From a bacterium UBA2214 (GTDB lineage: Bacteria; Zhuqueibacterota; Zhuqueibacteria; Residuimicrobiales; Residuimicrobiaceae), in assembly GCA_002327255.1 (NCBI GenBank), contig DCUM01000246.1:1-22435 (forward strand): a stretch of DNA of 22,435 nucleotides. Reading direction: 5' to 3'. Position 1 is the first letter of the stretch. Every line of letters begins with the position of its first letter. Under the pieces are notes generated by a model. It did no database searches, had not been told where the DNA came from, and saw only the letters and a list, made by a program, of their open reading frames with translations. Position numbers and translations under genes: made by a program. This document shows positions 1 to 9,000 of this stretch, one piece after another.

Positions 1-48
1 GAGGTTCTGCCCGTGCTGAGCGAAGAAGTCAAAAAGATACACGGGTAA
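1..48 (+). CDS. C-terminal end of a protein, probably electron-transfer flavoprotein alpha subunit (partial)
   Basis: Only the last 15 codons and the TAA stop (46-48) are inside the window. They read EVLPVLSEEVKKIHG. The end of EtfA/FixB proteins commonly has an FEVLP-like segment followed by a charged helix, and an ETF pair is the usual partner of the membrane Fe-S oxidoreductase that starts at 219. Identity therefore rests on a short resemblance plus gene context. In such a role the flavoprotein would carry electrons from acyl-CoA dehydrogenases to the downstream membrane protein. About 170 bases separate it from the next start, so the two may or may not be co-transcribed. Confidence 0.45.
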   Translation, partial: EVLPVLSEEVKKIHG

Positions 49-218
49 CTACAGGCCGGACTTGCAGCCTGATCCATTGAAAAGCCGCCAAGCGCGCCAG
101 GGTCGCCGGGCTGAATCGATGGGCATTCTGCTCGCCCCGGGCGATACCCCTGCGCAGGCCTTACACTTGCTCTAACCGCCCGAATGTGTGATCCATCATT
201 TGAGAATCGGAGGATTCC

Positions 219-2204
219 GTGTTGAACTGGAGTGGACGAATCATCCTTTTGCTGGCGATTGCGCTCGCGCTCGCCTGGTTTATCCGTGAAATCTCCATCC
301 GTGTCCGCATTATCGGTCGCGGCAAACACGACGTGAGACGCCGGGACCGGCCTGTAGAGCGGCTTGCCTTCATGATCGGCCGCGTCGGCGCACAGCTCTG
401 TGCCATCAAGGATCGTCCCTTCACCGGCACCCTGCACGCCTTTGTCTTCTGGGGATTTATTTTCTTCACCGTGGCCACCATCAACCATGTCGGCGGCGCC
501 TTCCGGGAAGGCTTTTCTCTCTTTGGTAAAAATGTCTTCAATGATCTCTGGTTTCTCGGCGTCGACATCGTGGCGGCATTGACGTTGATCGCAGTGATCG
601 CGCTGGCGATCCGGCGCTATCTCTTCAAACCCGCCGGCATCACCCAGCCGCAACCGATCTCACGCTCACCCCACAGCGCCATCGTGCTCATGCTCATCTT
701 CGGTCTCATGATCACCTATCTGCTCAATCAGGGGGCGGAGATGGTGCTCAAAGGCGCTTCATTTGCCGCGTGGATGCCCGTTTCGCACTGGTTCGCGGGC
801 CGGTTCGGCAGCATCCATCCGCAAACCCTGCACCTTTTCAATCAATTCTTCTGGTGGAGTCACATATTCATGGTGCTGGGATTTCTCATGTTCATTCCCG
901 GGTCCAAGCATCTGCATCTCCTTTCCGGACCGGTGAACCTTTTCTTCCGCAGCCGCGAAGCCATCGGCACCCTGCAACCCATCGATTTTGAAAAGAGCGA
1001 GCAGTTCGGCGTCAGCACCCTGACCGATTACCAGTGGAAGAACATCAGCGATTTTTTCGCCTGCATCGACTGCGGCCGCTGCCAGGACGTCTGCCCCGCC
1101 TGGGCGACCGGCAAACCCCTCTCGCCCAAGGTGGTGATGATGAGTCAGCGCCAGCATGCCCTGCAGGAAGCCCGGGCGCTGGTCAGTGGCCAGGCGCCCG
1201 CCGAGCCGGTCATGAACACGTGGCTGACGCCCGACGAAATCTGGGCCTGCACCACTTGCGGCGCCTGCATGGAAACGTGCCCCGTCATGAACGAGCACAT
1301 CCCCACCCTTATCGAGCTGCGCCGCAACAAGACCATGATGGAGAGCGATTTCCCCCAGGAACTCAATGCCGCTTTCCGCGGCCTCGAGACCAACGCCAAT
1401 CCCTGGAACATGGGCCACGACGGCCGTACCGCATGGACCGAGGGTCTGAACGTGCCCATCATGGCCGAGGCGGGAGAAGTGGAGTATCTCTGGTACGTCG
1501 GCTGCGCCGGTTCTTTCGACGACCGCGCCAGGGCGGTTTCGCGGGCGGTGGCGCAGATACTGAACCAGGCCGGGGTGCGCTATGCGATTCTCGGCCTCGA
1601 GGAAAAGTGCTGCGGCGACCCGGCGCGCCGCGCCGGCAACGAATATCTTTTCTCGATGATGGCCATGGAGAACGTCCAGGTTCTGCAGCAGTACACATTC
1701 AGCAAGATTCTCACCACCTGTCCCCACGGCTATCACATGATCAAAAACGAGTATCCGCAGTTCGGCGGCCGCTTTGAGGTCGTGCATCACACCGAACTCA
1801 TCGCCGCACTCATCCGCGAGGGAAGGCTGCCGCTGCAGCAGAAGGCGCCCGGGACGGTGACCTTTCACGATTCCTGTTATCTGGGACGCTATCATCAGAT
1901 CTATGACGCCCCGCGCGAAATCCTCACCGCCCTCAACGGCGCTGCACCCGTCGAGATGGCGCGCCATCATAACAAGAGTTTCTGTTGTGGCGCCGGCGGC
2001 GGCCGCATGTTCATGGAGGAGCATCTCGGGACGCGCATCAATCACGAGCGCACCGCGGAAGCGCTTGCCTCGGGCGCCCGCGTCGTCGGCACGGCCTGTC
2101 CCTTCTGCCTCTCCATGATGGACGACGGCGTCAAGGAGAAGGGCGTCGAGGAGAAATTGCAGGTGCGCGATGTGGCGCAGCTGGTGGCCGATCGTCTGCG
2201 CTAG
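219..2204 (+). CDS. Membrane ETF:(methyl)menaquinone oxidoreductase-like heterodisulfide-reductase-type Fe-S protein
   Basis: This 661-aa protein probably passes electrons between an electron-transfer flavoprotein and the menaquinone pool (EMO-type). The N-terminal 240 residues form a NarI-like membrane domain of about five or six helices, with histidines such as His73, His90, His205 and His215 as possible b-haem ligands. A dicluster ferredoxin region follows, with Cys282/285/288/292 and Cys344/347/350/354 in CxxCxxCxxxC(P) form. The C-terminal half has two CCG domains of the HdrB/GlpC type: Cys429, Cys464-465 and Cys501 in the first; Cys553, Cys589-590, Cys627 and Cys630 in the second. These would hold a noncubane cluster. 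The start is GTG, chosen because CGGAGG lies five bases upstream. The partial gene before it resembles an ETF alpha subunit, which supports this role; a related respiratory Fe-S oxidoreductase with another donor is the alternative. Confidence 0.85.
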   Translation: MLNWSGRIILLLAIALALAWFIREISIRVRIIGRGKHDVRRRDRPVERLAFMIGRVGAQLCAIKDRPFTGTLHAFVFWGFIFFTVATINHVGGAFREGFSLFGKNVFNDLWFLGVDIVAALTLIAVIALAIRRYLFKPAGITQPQPISRSPHSAIVLMLIFGLMITYLLNQGAEMVLKGASFAAWMPVSHWFAGRFGSIHPQTLHLFNQFFWWSHIFMVLGFLMFIPGSKHLHLLSGPVNLFFRSREAIGTLQPIDFEKSEQFGVSTLTDYQWKNISDFFACIDCGRCQDVCPAWATGKPLSPKVVMMSQRQHALQEARALVSGQAPAEPVMNTWLTPDEIWACTTCGACMETCPVMNEHIPTLIELRRNKTMMESDFPQELNAAFRGLETNANPWNMGHDGRTAWTEGLNVPIMAEAGEVEYLWYVGCAGSFDDRARAVSRAVAQILNQAGVRYAILGLEEKCCGDPARRAGNEYLFSMMAMENVQVLQQYTFSKILTTCPHGYHMIKNEYPQFGGRFEVVHHTELIAALIREGRLPLQQKAPGTVTFHDSCYLGRYHQIYDAPREILTALNGAAPVEMARHHNKSFCCGAGGGRMFMEEHLGTRINHERTAEALASGARVVGTACPFCLSMMDDGVKEKGVEEKLQVRDVAQLVADRLR

Positions 2205-2278
2205 AAAGAGACATCCGTAACCGGGAGCCGCCGCATCCGTGGCGGAGAGAAATGCCCGACAGCGGTGCGCTGGAAAAA

Positions 2279-2310
2279 GGGTGCAAGGGTTTTGCCTTGC
2301 ACCCTTTTTT
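2279..2310 (+). terminator. Strong intrinsic terminator after the ETF:quinone oxidoreductase gene
   Basis: A perfect 10-bp inverted repeat (GGGTGCAAGG at 2279-2288, CCTTGCACCC at 2295-2304) encloses a six-base loop and is followed directly by six T. Five A precede the left arm, so the structure could also act on the opposite strand. It lies 75 bases after the stop at 2204 and separates the electron-transfer unit from the next gene. Confidence 0.9.
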
Positions 2311-2403
2311 GGGGTGCTGTTGGCCTGCAATTTGCACAGTGCCTGATGATTTTCACAAGGCTTCCCTGTGAAGAGACGCAACTCACATAAAAACAACAAT
2401 AAT

Positions 2404-2411
2404 TATCTTTG
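2404..2411 (+). promoter_or_regulatory. Possible FCB-type -7 element (TATCTTTG)
   Basis: TATCTTTG fits the Bacteroidota-type -7 consensus TAnnTTTG and lies 50 bases before the ATG at 2462, downstream of the terminator, where a promoter is needed. No convincing -33 TTTG is present about 19 bases upstream, so the call is weak. Similar TATCTT(G/T) elements precede other units in this window. Confidence 0.3.
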
Positions 2412-2461
2412 CAGACCATGCCGGTGTGGCGACGGCGCCACATCCGCACCGAGGATGAAGC

Positions 2462-3937
2462 ATGAAGATGAAACAACCCCGCCTCCTGGCGCTCTCTGTA
2501 CTCTTTCTGACATCGATGCTCCTGGCGCAGCCGGCGCATCAGCGCCTCTGGTATAGTCACCCCCTCACCCATGGCGTCTCCCTGTCCGGCGAGACGATCA
2601 TCAATCAGGCCGGAGCTTTCGATGCCGACCGGGGCTGGCAGGCGGTCGACGTCACCAGTCAACTGCAGATGCACTTTGCCGCGCCGCTGCCCGCCGAGGG
2701 CACCCTGAGAATCCGCGTCAGCAATTTCGATCCCTCGCAGCAGTTCCAGCCCGAAATCAAACAGCACATCATCAACCTCTACTCCCGCCTCTACGACGAC
2801 AACAAGGATATCTTTGAGAGCGATGGCGCCTGGTGCAATATCCGCACCGGCTCCTATTATTCCGCGGGCGCGGGCATGGCGGGTTTCAAGTTCCTCGCCG
2901 CTCCCAGGGGCATCACCACCCGCAAGGAGGCCAATTGCATCGATGATTTCATCTGGTTTCTTGGCCGTTTTTATGAATTCAAAATCGTCTGGACGCGGAC
3001 GACCATCTGGGTCGGCATGGACAACATGTGGCTGGCGCAACTGCCCTTTTCAGGTCAGATCGAACCCTTCAAACACCTTCTGCTCGGAAAGGACAATCTC
3101 ATCTGGGGATATGCGGCGCAGCCGGGGCCCTGGTATTTTGATCTGCGCATATACGAAGCGGGCGAGCCGCTGCAGGACCACATCCCGCCCGATTTGATGG
3201 CAGTGACGATGCTCAGCGATTCCACCCTGCAGGCCGATTTTTCGGAACCCCTCGATCAGGAAGCCGCGCTGCAGGTGTCCCGCTATCGCATCGAACCCGC
3301 GGTTGCCATCCGGGGCAGCGCGCTGTCGGGTGATGGCCGGCGCGTGACCGTGCACACCGCCCCGCATCCCCGCAGCGGCTGCTATACATTGTGGGTGGAA
3401 AACCTCCCCGATCGCGCCGTGCCGGCCAACAACCTGGCCTCGGACAGCGTCTCCTATTACTATGAAAAATCACCCTTTGGAAATATTTCGCGGAGCCATT
3501 ATCGCATTCACCGCAAAGGGACGGGGGATTTGGTCTACAGCGACCGCGCCTACACGCTCACGCAAATCCCGGAGGTGCTGCAGAATCTGCATTGGCTCGA
3601 GACCGCCAACGACGACAAGCAAAACAGCACGAATGATTTCCTCTCCTTCCACAGCGAGGCGCCGGTGCGGGTCTACATCGCCTATGATGCCGGCATCGTC
3701 GCCAGGCCGGCGTGGTTGAGCGGTTGGCAGGCGACCGCTCTGCGCATCGAATCCACAGACAGCGATTACCTCTGCTATCGGCACGACTTTCCGCCGGGCC
3801 TCATCACCCTTGGCGGCAATGCCGGCGGCAGTTCGAGCAGCATGTATCTGATCGTGCTGGCCGTTCAGGAGGCGCCTGAAGATACCACCGCGCCCGCATC
3901 GCCCCGCAACGTCCGCGTGCGCATGGTCTATAAATAA
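2462..3937 (+). CDS. Secreted beta-rich multidomain protein of unknown function
   Basis: I do not recognise a specific family for this 491-aa protein. Residues 1-22 form a Sec signal peptide (basic MKMKQPR, a hydrophobic core, then an alanine-rich cleavage region), so it is exported. Residues of about 25-240 look like a concanavalin/LamG-like beta sandwich rich in Trp and Tyr. Residues of about 240-335 resemble an SbsA/Big_5-type Ig-like domain (PPDLMAV start, then an FSEPLD motif). The last 150 residues form another beta module with an AYDAGI...PAWLSGW stretch, of a kind found near the C-termini of other secreted bacterial proteins. No catalytic signature is visible. Such architecture is common in cell-surface or polysaccharide-binding proteins, but that is inference. 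The ATG has GAGG seven bases upstream. It seems monocistronic. Confidence 0.7.
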   Translation: MKMKQPRLLALSVLFLTSMLLAQPAHQRLWYSHPLTHGVSLSGETIINQAGAFDADRGWQAVDVTSQLQMHFAAPLPAEGTLRIRVSNFDPSQQFQPEIKQHIINLYSRLYDDNKDIFESDGAWCNIRTGSYYSAGAGMAGFKFLAAPRGITTRKEANCIDDFIWFLGRFYEFKIVWTRTTIWVGMDNMWLAQLPFSGQIEPFKHLLLGKDNLIWGYAAQPGPWYFDLRIYEAGEPLQDHIPPDLMAVTMLSDSTLQADFSEPLDQEAALQVSRYRIEPAVAIRGSALSGDGRRVTVHTAPHPRSGCYTLWVENLPDRAVPANNLASDSVSYYYEKSPFGNISRSHYRIHRKGTGDLVYSDRAYTLTQIPEVLQNLHWLETANDDKQNSTNDFLSFHSEAPVRVYIAYDAGIVARPAWLSGWQATALRIESTDSDYLCYRHDFPPGLITLGGNAGGSSSSMYLIVLAVQEAPEDTTAPASPRNVRVRMVYK

Positions 3938-3974
3938 AACTTAAAAAGTGTATGGAGCGTCCCGCGAAAAGGAG

Positions 3975-3982
3975 TATCTTGC
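3975..3982 (+). promoter_or_regulatory. Possible -7 element upstream of the cupin gene
   Basis: TATCTTGC lies 126 bases before the cupin ATG, in the 171-base gap after the secreted protein gene. It matches the element seen before other units here, but no upstream -33 partner is visible. The call rests only on recurrence and position. Confidence 0.2.
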
Positions 3983-4108
3983 AAGCGATCACGCAATGCG
4001 CTTTGCCGGCAGGCCTGCCTGAATGGTGAAAAGATTCTGATATAGGGTAAAACAGGGAAATAAGCGGCGCGGTGGGGCTGTTGTGTGCAAACCAAGGCAG
4101 GAGGCAGT

Positions 4109-4483
4109 ATGATAAAACCCAAAGTGGCGCATTTTGAATCCATGGCGGCGCAGACCTTCGGTCCCGAGGCGCCCGGGACCGCCATCCGGGTGCTGATCAA
4201 CGACGTTCATGACGGCGCGCCGGTTTACAACATGCGCATGATTGAAATAGAGCCCGGCGGGCATTCCCCGGATCATCGCCATCCCTATGAGCATGAAAAC
4301 TATGTGCTCGAGGGGCAGGGCGAGGTCTTCATCGACGGCACGGTGACCCCCATCGCTCCGGGAACCGTGATTCTGGTTCCGCCGGGCGTGCGGCATCAGT
4401 ATCGCAACACGGGCACGGAATTGCTGCGTTTCCTCTGCAGCGTGCCGGTGGAGCGGCTGCGCGCAGAGAGCGGAGGCAGGTAA
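4109..4483 (+). CDS. Small single-domain cupin protein
   Basis: This 124-aa protein is a single Cupin_2 barrel. Motif 1 is around residues 50-71, with His56, His58 and Glu63 as metal ligands; motif 2 is around residues 85-100 (GTVILVPPGVRHQYRN), with His96 as the fourth ligand. The set is complete, so it probably binds a divalent metal. Substrate cannot be read from sequence: stand-alone cupins include sugar isomerases, dioxygenases and sensors. The ATG at 4109 is chosen because a perfect AGGAGG (4099-4104) lies four bases upstream; an in-frame GTG at 4085 is less likely. It has no signal peptide and is probably cytoplasmic. Its neighbours, a secreted protein gene and a response regulator gene, give no pathway clue. 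Confidence 0.85.
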   Translation: MIKPKVAHFESMAAQTFGPEAPGTAIRVLINDVHDGAPVYNMRMIEIEPGGHSPDHRHPYEHENYVLEGQGEVFIDGTVTPIAPGTVILVPPGVRHQYRNTGTELLRFLCSVPVERLRAESGGR

Positions 4484-4638
4484 GCCGGGGCCGCCCGGCG
4501 CCGGCCTGGCCAGAGAGGGCGGGCAGCAGGGTGGAGGCGCCTGGCGCCAGCTCGGCCAGAAAGGTCAGGCAGTCGTCCGTGGTCTGTCGTCCAGCGTCCG
4601 CTTTATCATTCCCCGAAACAAACCCGTCTTGTCCTGCG

Positions 4639-4646
4639 TATCTTGA
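4639..4646 (+). promoter_or_regulatory. Possible -7 element upstream of the response regulator gene
   Basis: TATCTTGA lies 132 bases before the chosen ATG of the response regulator, in the 294-base gap after the cupin gene. That gap otherwise holds only GC-rich sequence with short palindromes, and no T-tract terminator or RNA gene was seen. No -33 element is visible, so this is tentative. Confidence 0.2.
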
Positions 4647-4777
4647 TTACAAATACACAGCGAACACCTCCTTTCATCAGTCCGGTGCGCTCCGCCGGGA
4701 AAAGTGCCATGGATGACAGCGTCCCGGCCGTAGGGGAGCATCCGCGCAGAATTTATCTCTTTTGGAATCGAGTTCAT

Positions 4778-5419
4778 ATGATCAACGTTCTGGTCGTGGA
4801 AGATAATCCCATCATCCGCAGCGGTCTGGCCGCGCTGATCGATGGCACCGAGGGTTTTAAATGCAGCGGCGCCTTCGCCGACTGCGAAACGATGCTGGCC
4901 GAGCTCGAAGAGCTTTTGCCCGATGTGGTGCTGATGGATATCGGTTTGCCGGGACTCTCCGGCATCGAAGGCGTACGCCGCATCAAACAGATCTGTCCGG
5001 ACATCGAAATTCTGATGCTGACCGTCTATGAGGACAACGAACGCGTTTTCGAGGCCCTGTGTGCGGGCGCGACGGGCTATCTGGTGAAGAAAACCCCGCC
5101 GAGCCGGCTCCTCGAGGCCATCCGCGAAGCCTGCGAGGGCGGGTCGCCCATGAGTTCCCACATCGCCCGCATGGTCGTCTCCCAGCTACAGCAAAGAACC
5201 GCAGGCCGGGAAAAGCATGAAAAACAGGCCGCCCTCACCAGCCGCGAAATGGAAATCCTCGAGGGGCTGGTCAATGGCCAGACCTATCAGTCCATCGGTT
5301 TGACGCTGAACATCAGCATCGATACGGTGCGCTTTCACATCCGCAACATCTACCGCAAATTGCACGTCCACTCCGAATCCGAAGCCGTCGCCACGGCGAT
5401 GCGGCAGGGGTATATCTGA
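4778..5419 (+). CDS. NarL/FixJ-family response regulator (REC-HTH LuxR)
   Basis: This 213-aa cytoplasmic transcription factor has a receiver domain at residues 2-120, with the acidic pocket Glu8/Asp9, phospho-acceptor Asp54, Thr82 and Lys104 all present. A LuxR-type helix-turn-helix follows at about 150-213, opening with LTSREMEIL and with TVRFHIRNIYRKL as its recognition region. It should be activated by phosphorylation and bind DNA as a dimer. No histidine kinase is next to it, so the signal is unknown. ATG 4778 is chosen because the receiver domain starts immediately there (MINVLVVEDN); its Shine-Dalgarno is poor (a GGA 14 bases upstream). An in-frame ATG at 4709 would add 23 residues without domain homology and cannot be excluded. 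Targets are unknown; the long region before 6009 is one possibility. Confidence 0.9.
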   Translation: MINVLVVEDNPIIRSGLAALIDGTEGFKCSGAFADCETMLAELEELLPDVVLMDIGLPGLSGIEGVRRIKQICPDIEILMLTVYEDNERVFEALCAGATGYLVKKTPPSRLLEAIREACEGGSPMSSHIARMVVSQLQQRTAGREKHEKQAALTSREMEILEGLVNGQTYQSIGLTLNISIDTVRFHIRNIYRKLHVHSESEAVATAMRQGYI

Positions 5420-6008
5420 GAGTCATCGGCCTTGCTCCGTCATTGCCCTGCGTCGGGGAGATGGTTGGGGACGTCGCATGAAACGGGCTGGGGCATTCAA
5501 CGACGGCGAGCCTCTGCGATGCCCGGCGGGAGAGCCTTGCGGACGTGAACGGGAACAAGAAGCGTCATCCCGTGATCTGCATGCCTTGCCAACGCCCATC
5601 GCGGCAACGGTTGCGGACGGCAACACGAACACCAACTGAAATCCATCGACATCAAGATCTCTTAGGCAATTGCCGCCAGCCTGCATCATCATGCAGTATA
5701 ATACTCCATTTTTACGAAATAATCCCCACAAAATCAACATCCCCATGCGGTAGAAAATATGCGTATTTCTCGTATCTTTAGGGTGGAGATTTACACTTTC
5801 TGTTTTTGCATTCCGTGAAGCCAGGAGGCCCCCCTATTAAACCGGTTTTTCAGGGTGGCGGCGTCACCAACAAGTCCCGTCTATTTACTTGCGCAGCCGT
5901 GAAAGGAGGCAGGAGGATCGGTCAGAGGACGGGCCATTGAACGCGGAATCATGAGCAGAAGGGTGTCCCAGTCACCCCAGGAGGAAAAAGTGAACAGGAG
6001 GTTTGATT
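5420..6008 (+). other. Long intergenic leader before the TonB receptor operon
   Basis: This 589-base stretch has no gene that I can support: open frames on either strand have odd composition and no recognisable domain. The first 220 bases are GC-rich and the segment around 5640-5800 is clearly more AT-rich, which suggests the promoter of the receptor operon is there. A TATCTTTA element sits at 5773-5780 and a TATAAT at 5697-5702, but the latter has no -35 at proper spacing (TTGCCG lies 21 bases upstream). From 5773 a transcript would have a leader of over 200 bases. I see no known riboswitch core. AGGAGG at 5996-6001 is the ribosome binding site of the next gene. Confidence 0.5.
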
Positions 6009-9000
6009 ATGTGGAGAAATGCTCTAACGCTCATGATTCTTTTCGCCGCGCTTCCCGCGTTGATTCTGGCGGGAACCACGGGCAAAATCGCCGGCAAGGT
6101 CACCGATAAGGAGACCGGCGAGGCGCTCGTCGGCGTCAACGTCATGGTAACGGGTACCGCTCTCGGTGCCGTGACGGATATCGGAGGACGTTTTTCGATT
6201 TTGAACGTTCCCGCCGGCACGCACGCGGTCCGCGCTTCGCTGCTCGGCTATCAATCGGTTGTTGAGCAGAATGTCTATGTCAACGTGGATCTGACCACGG
6301 AAGTTAACTATGCGCTCTCTTCAGAGACGATTGCCGGCGGGGAAGTGATCGTCATTGCGCAGCGTCCCCTGGTGCGCAAGGATGAGACCAACACCAACAT
6401 CATCCGCACCGTGGATGAGATCAAAAATCTGCCGGTGCGCGGCATTCAGGATTTGGCCGCCATCACGGCCGGCGTCGTCAAGGCGGAAAACAGTTCCGCC
6501 ATGAATGTGCGCGGCGGCCGTGCCGGGGAGACCGCCACCTATATTGATGGTGTGCTGGTGACCGATCCCTACAACTCGGCCATGCGCCTCTATGTGCCCA
6601 ACAAGGCGATCGAACAGATCAGCGTCCAGACCGGCGGGTTCAACGCCGAATACGGCGAGGCCATGTCCGGCATTCTCGCCATTTCCACCCGCGCCGGCAA
6701 GGATAAATACAGCTTTTCACTGGAAGCGGTGACCGACGAATTCCTCAGTGCCAGCCAGAAAAATCTCGGCACCTATTCCTATGGCTTCAATGAATACATC
6801 GGCGCCCTCAGCGGTCCCATCATCCCCCGGAAGCAGCATACTTTTTTTGTCAGCGTGACGCGAAATTTCCGCGACGACTGGACCCCATCCTGGGGCTGGG
6901 CGGAAAACAACTACCGCCTTGACAATTTCACCTATTTGCAACCCATCCAGACCGGGCGGCTGAATGACCAGGGCGCCATGATCATGGACACCGTCCGTCA
7001 TGATTATACCTTCAACGCCCGCCTGCCCGGCAATCAGAGCTCCGACTGGTCCTACACCGGCAAGGTGAAATTCCAGCTGCGCAAGAATCTCGAGCTCAAG
7101 GGCAGCTACATTCAGACGGATCGCGCCTTCAGCCAGGATTGGTATGGACTGGCCAACGCCATCCAGCCCGTGCTCTATTTTAACCTGGCCCATGCGCCGA
7201 TCACCGAGACGCATTCGCGCTCGTTCAATACGACGCTGACACACATGCTCAAACCCACGACGTTTTACGATCTCAAGTTTAATTATTTCGATACGCAGCG
7301 CAAGTGTTACGATCCCGTGTTTGGCGATGATCTCTACAAATACGGCGATCCCAGGTATAATCCCTGGCCGGATTCGAGCATCTATTACGGCGAAGCCTTT
7401 ACGGGCCGTATCTCGCCCGATTATTTTCAGCCAGGCGCGCAGTATGACAAATACAGCAAACAGCGCAGCACCCATCTCGGCGTTGATTTTGATCTGACCC
7501 ATGAAATTGGCAGGATCCATACCTTCAAGGCCGGATTTGAATACAAGTATCACACCGTGCGCTCTTATCAGCTATTGAATCCTTCCCGTCTCGCGGACCT
7601 GGATTGGGAATCCGATATCGAGAAATACCGCGGCGCGGACGTGCGCTTCTACGGTTATGACGTCCACGGCGAGGAGGTCAACGATGGCGATTATCTCACC
7701 GATGTCGTCCGCGACGAGAGCGCCAAACCGTTGAGCGGTTTTACGCGTCAGAAACCGTTCCATCCCATCACCATGAGCGGGTACGTTCAGGACAAGATCG
7801 AATTCGAAGACCTGATTTTGAATCTCGGTTTGCGCTGGGATTATGTCAATCCCAATGCCTGGATGTTCAAGGAGATCGAAGCGCGTTACGATGACACGGG
7901 CAAATACATTCCCGGCTCGGGCATGTTCGGCGGCGATCAGATTTTTGACAGCAACGACACCAAACCGTCCGAATCCTTTTACTACTTCAGCCCGCGTTTC
8001 GGGATCGGTTACCCGATCACCGACCGCACGATCTTTCATGCGCAGTTCGGCAAGTTTTACCAGGCGCCGCAGCTCATCGATCTCTATCTGAGTCCGTTCT
8101 ACATGGATACCTACGTGACCTCGGGTGGATACTTCACCTGGTTGAACAATCCCAATATACGGCCGCCCAAGACCACTTCCTATGAAGTCGGTTTCAAGCA
8201 GTCGTTCTCGGATATCGCCTCCATGCAGGTCACGGCGTTCTACAAAGAGACCGAAGACCTGATTCAATTGATACCGATGGTGACCGATGTCAAGACGATC
8301 GCCTTTCGCGAGAATGGCGATTTCGGCACGGTTCGCGGACTCGATTTGATTTTCAATCTGCGCCGTTATAAAAACATCAGCGCGACGCTGAATTACGAAC
8401 TGCAGTTCGCGCGCGGCACCGGTTCCGCCTCCAACTCGAATTACGACATCGCCTGGCAGCGCGGCACCCGCGGCGCCTATCCGAAATTTGCGATGCCGCT
8501 CGACTTTGAACAGCGTCATACCGGCAGCCTGATCGTCGACTACCGCTTTGCCGATCAGCGCGAAATACCCAAAGCTTTCCACAATATGGGCGTGAACATG
8601 ATCTTTTCGTTCAATTCGGGCAATCCGTTCACGCGTATGGCGCTGTCGGGGCAATTCCCGTTCAGCGGCCGCTATGACAATGATAATCTGTCGCAGATTC
8701 CGGCGACCGCGGTCAACAGCGAAACCACGCCGTGGAATTATAAAGTCGATCTCAAAATTGACAAGATGATTCGCCTGGCGGGTTCCCGCGTCACGCTCTA
8801 TGCCTGGGTGCTCAACCTGCTCAACACCGAAAATGTCCAGGATGTCTGGATCACTTCGGGCTTGCCGGATGATACCGGCTATCTGCGCACTGCGGCGGGC
8901 CGCGATTACTGGAATTCGCTGGATGGTGAAGGTAAAAAACTCTACAAGATGCGCGAAATCGATTATAACTACTTTGGCGTGCCGCGCCAGATTCGTCTCG

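Noticed and set aside
759..2399. Long minus-strand open frame opposite the Fe-S oxidoreductase
   Set aside because: High GC at third positions keeps the opposite strand open; the predicted protein has low-complexity Ala/Gly/His content and no domain, whereas the plus strand has complete cysteine motifs.
5697..5702. TATAAT as a -10 promoter box
   Set aside because: The only TTG-type -35 candidate (TTGCCG at 5670-5675) is 21 bases away, too far for normal spacing.
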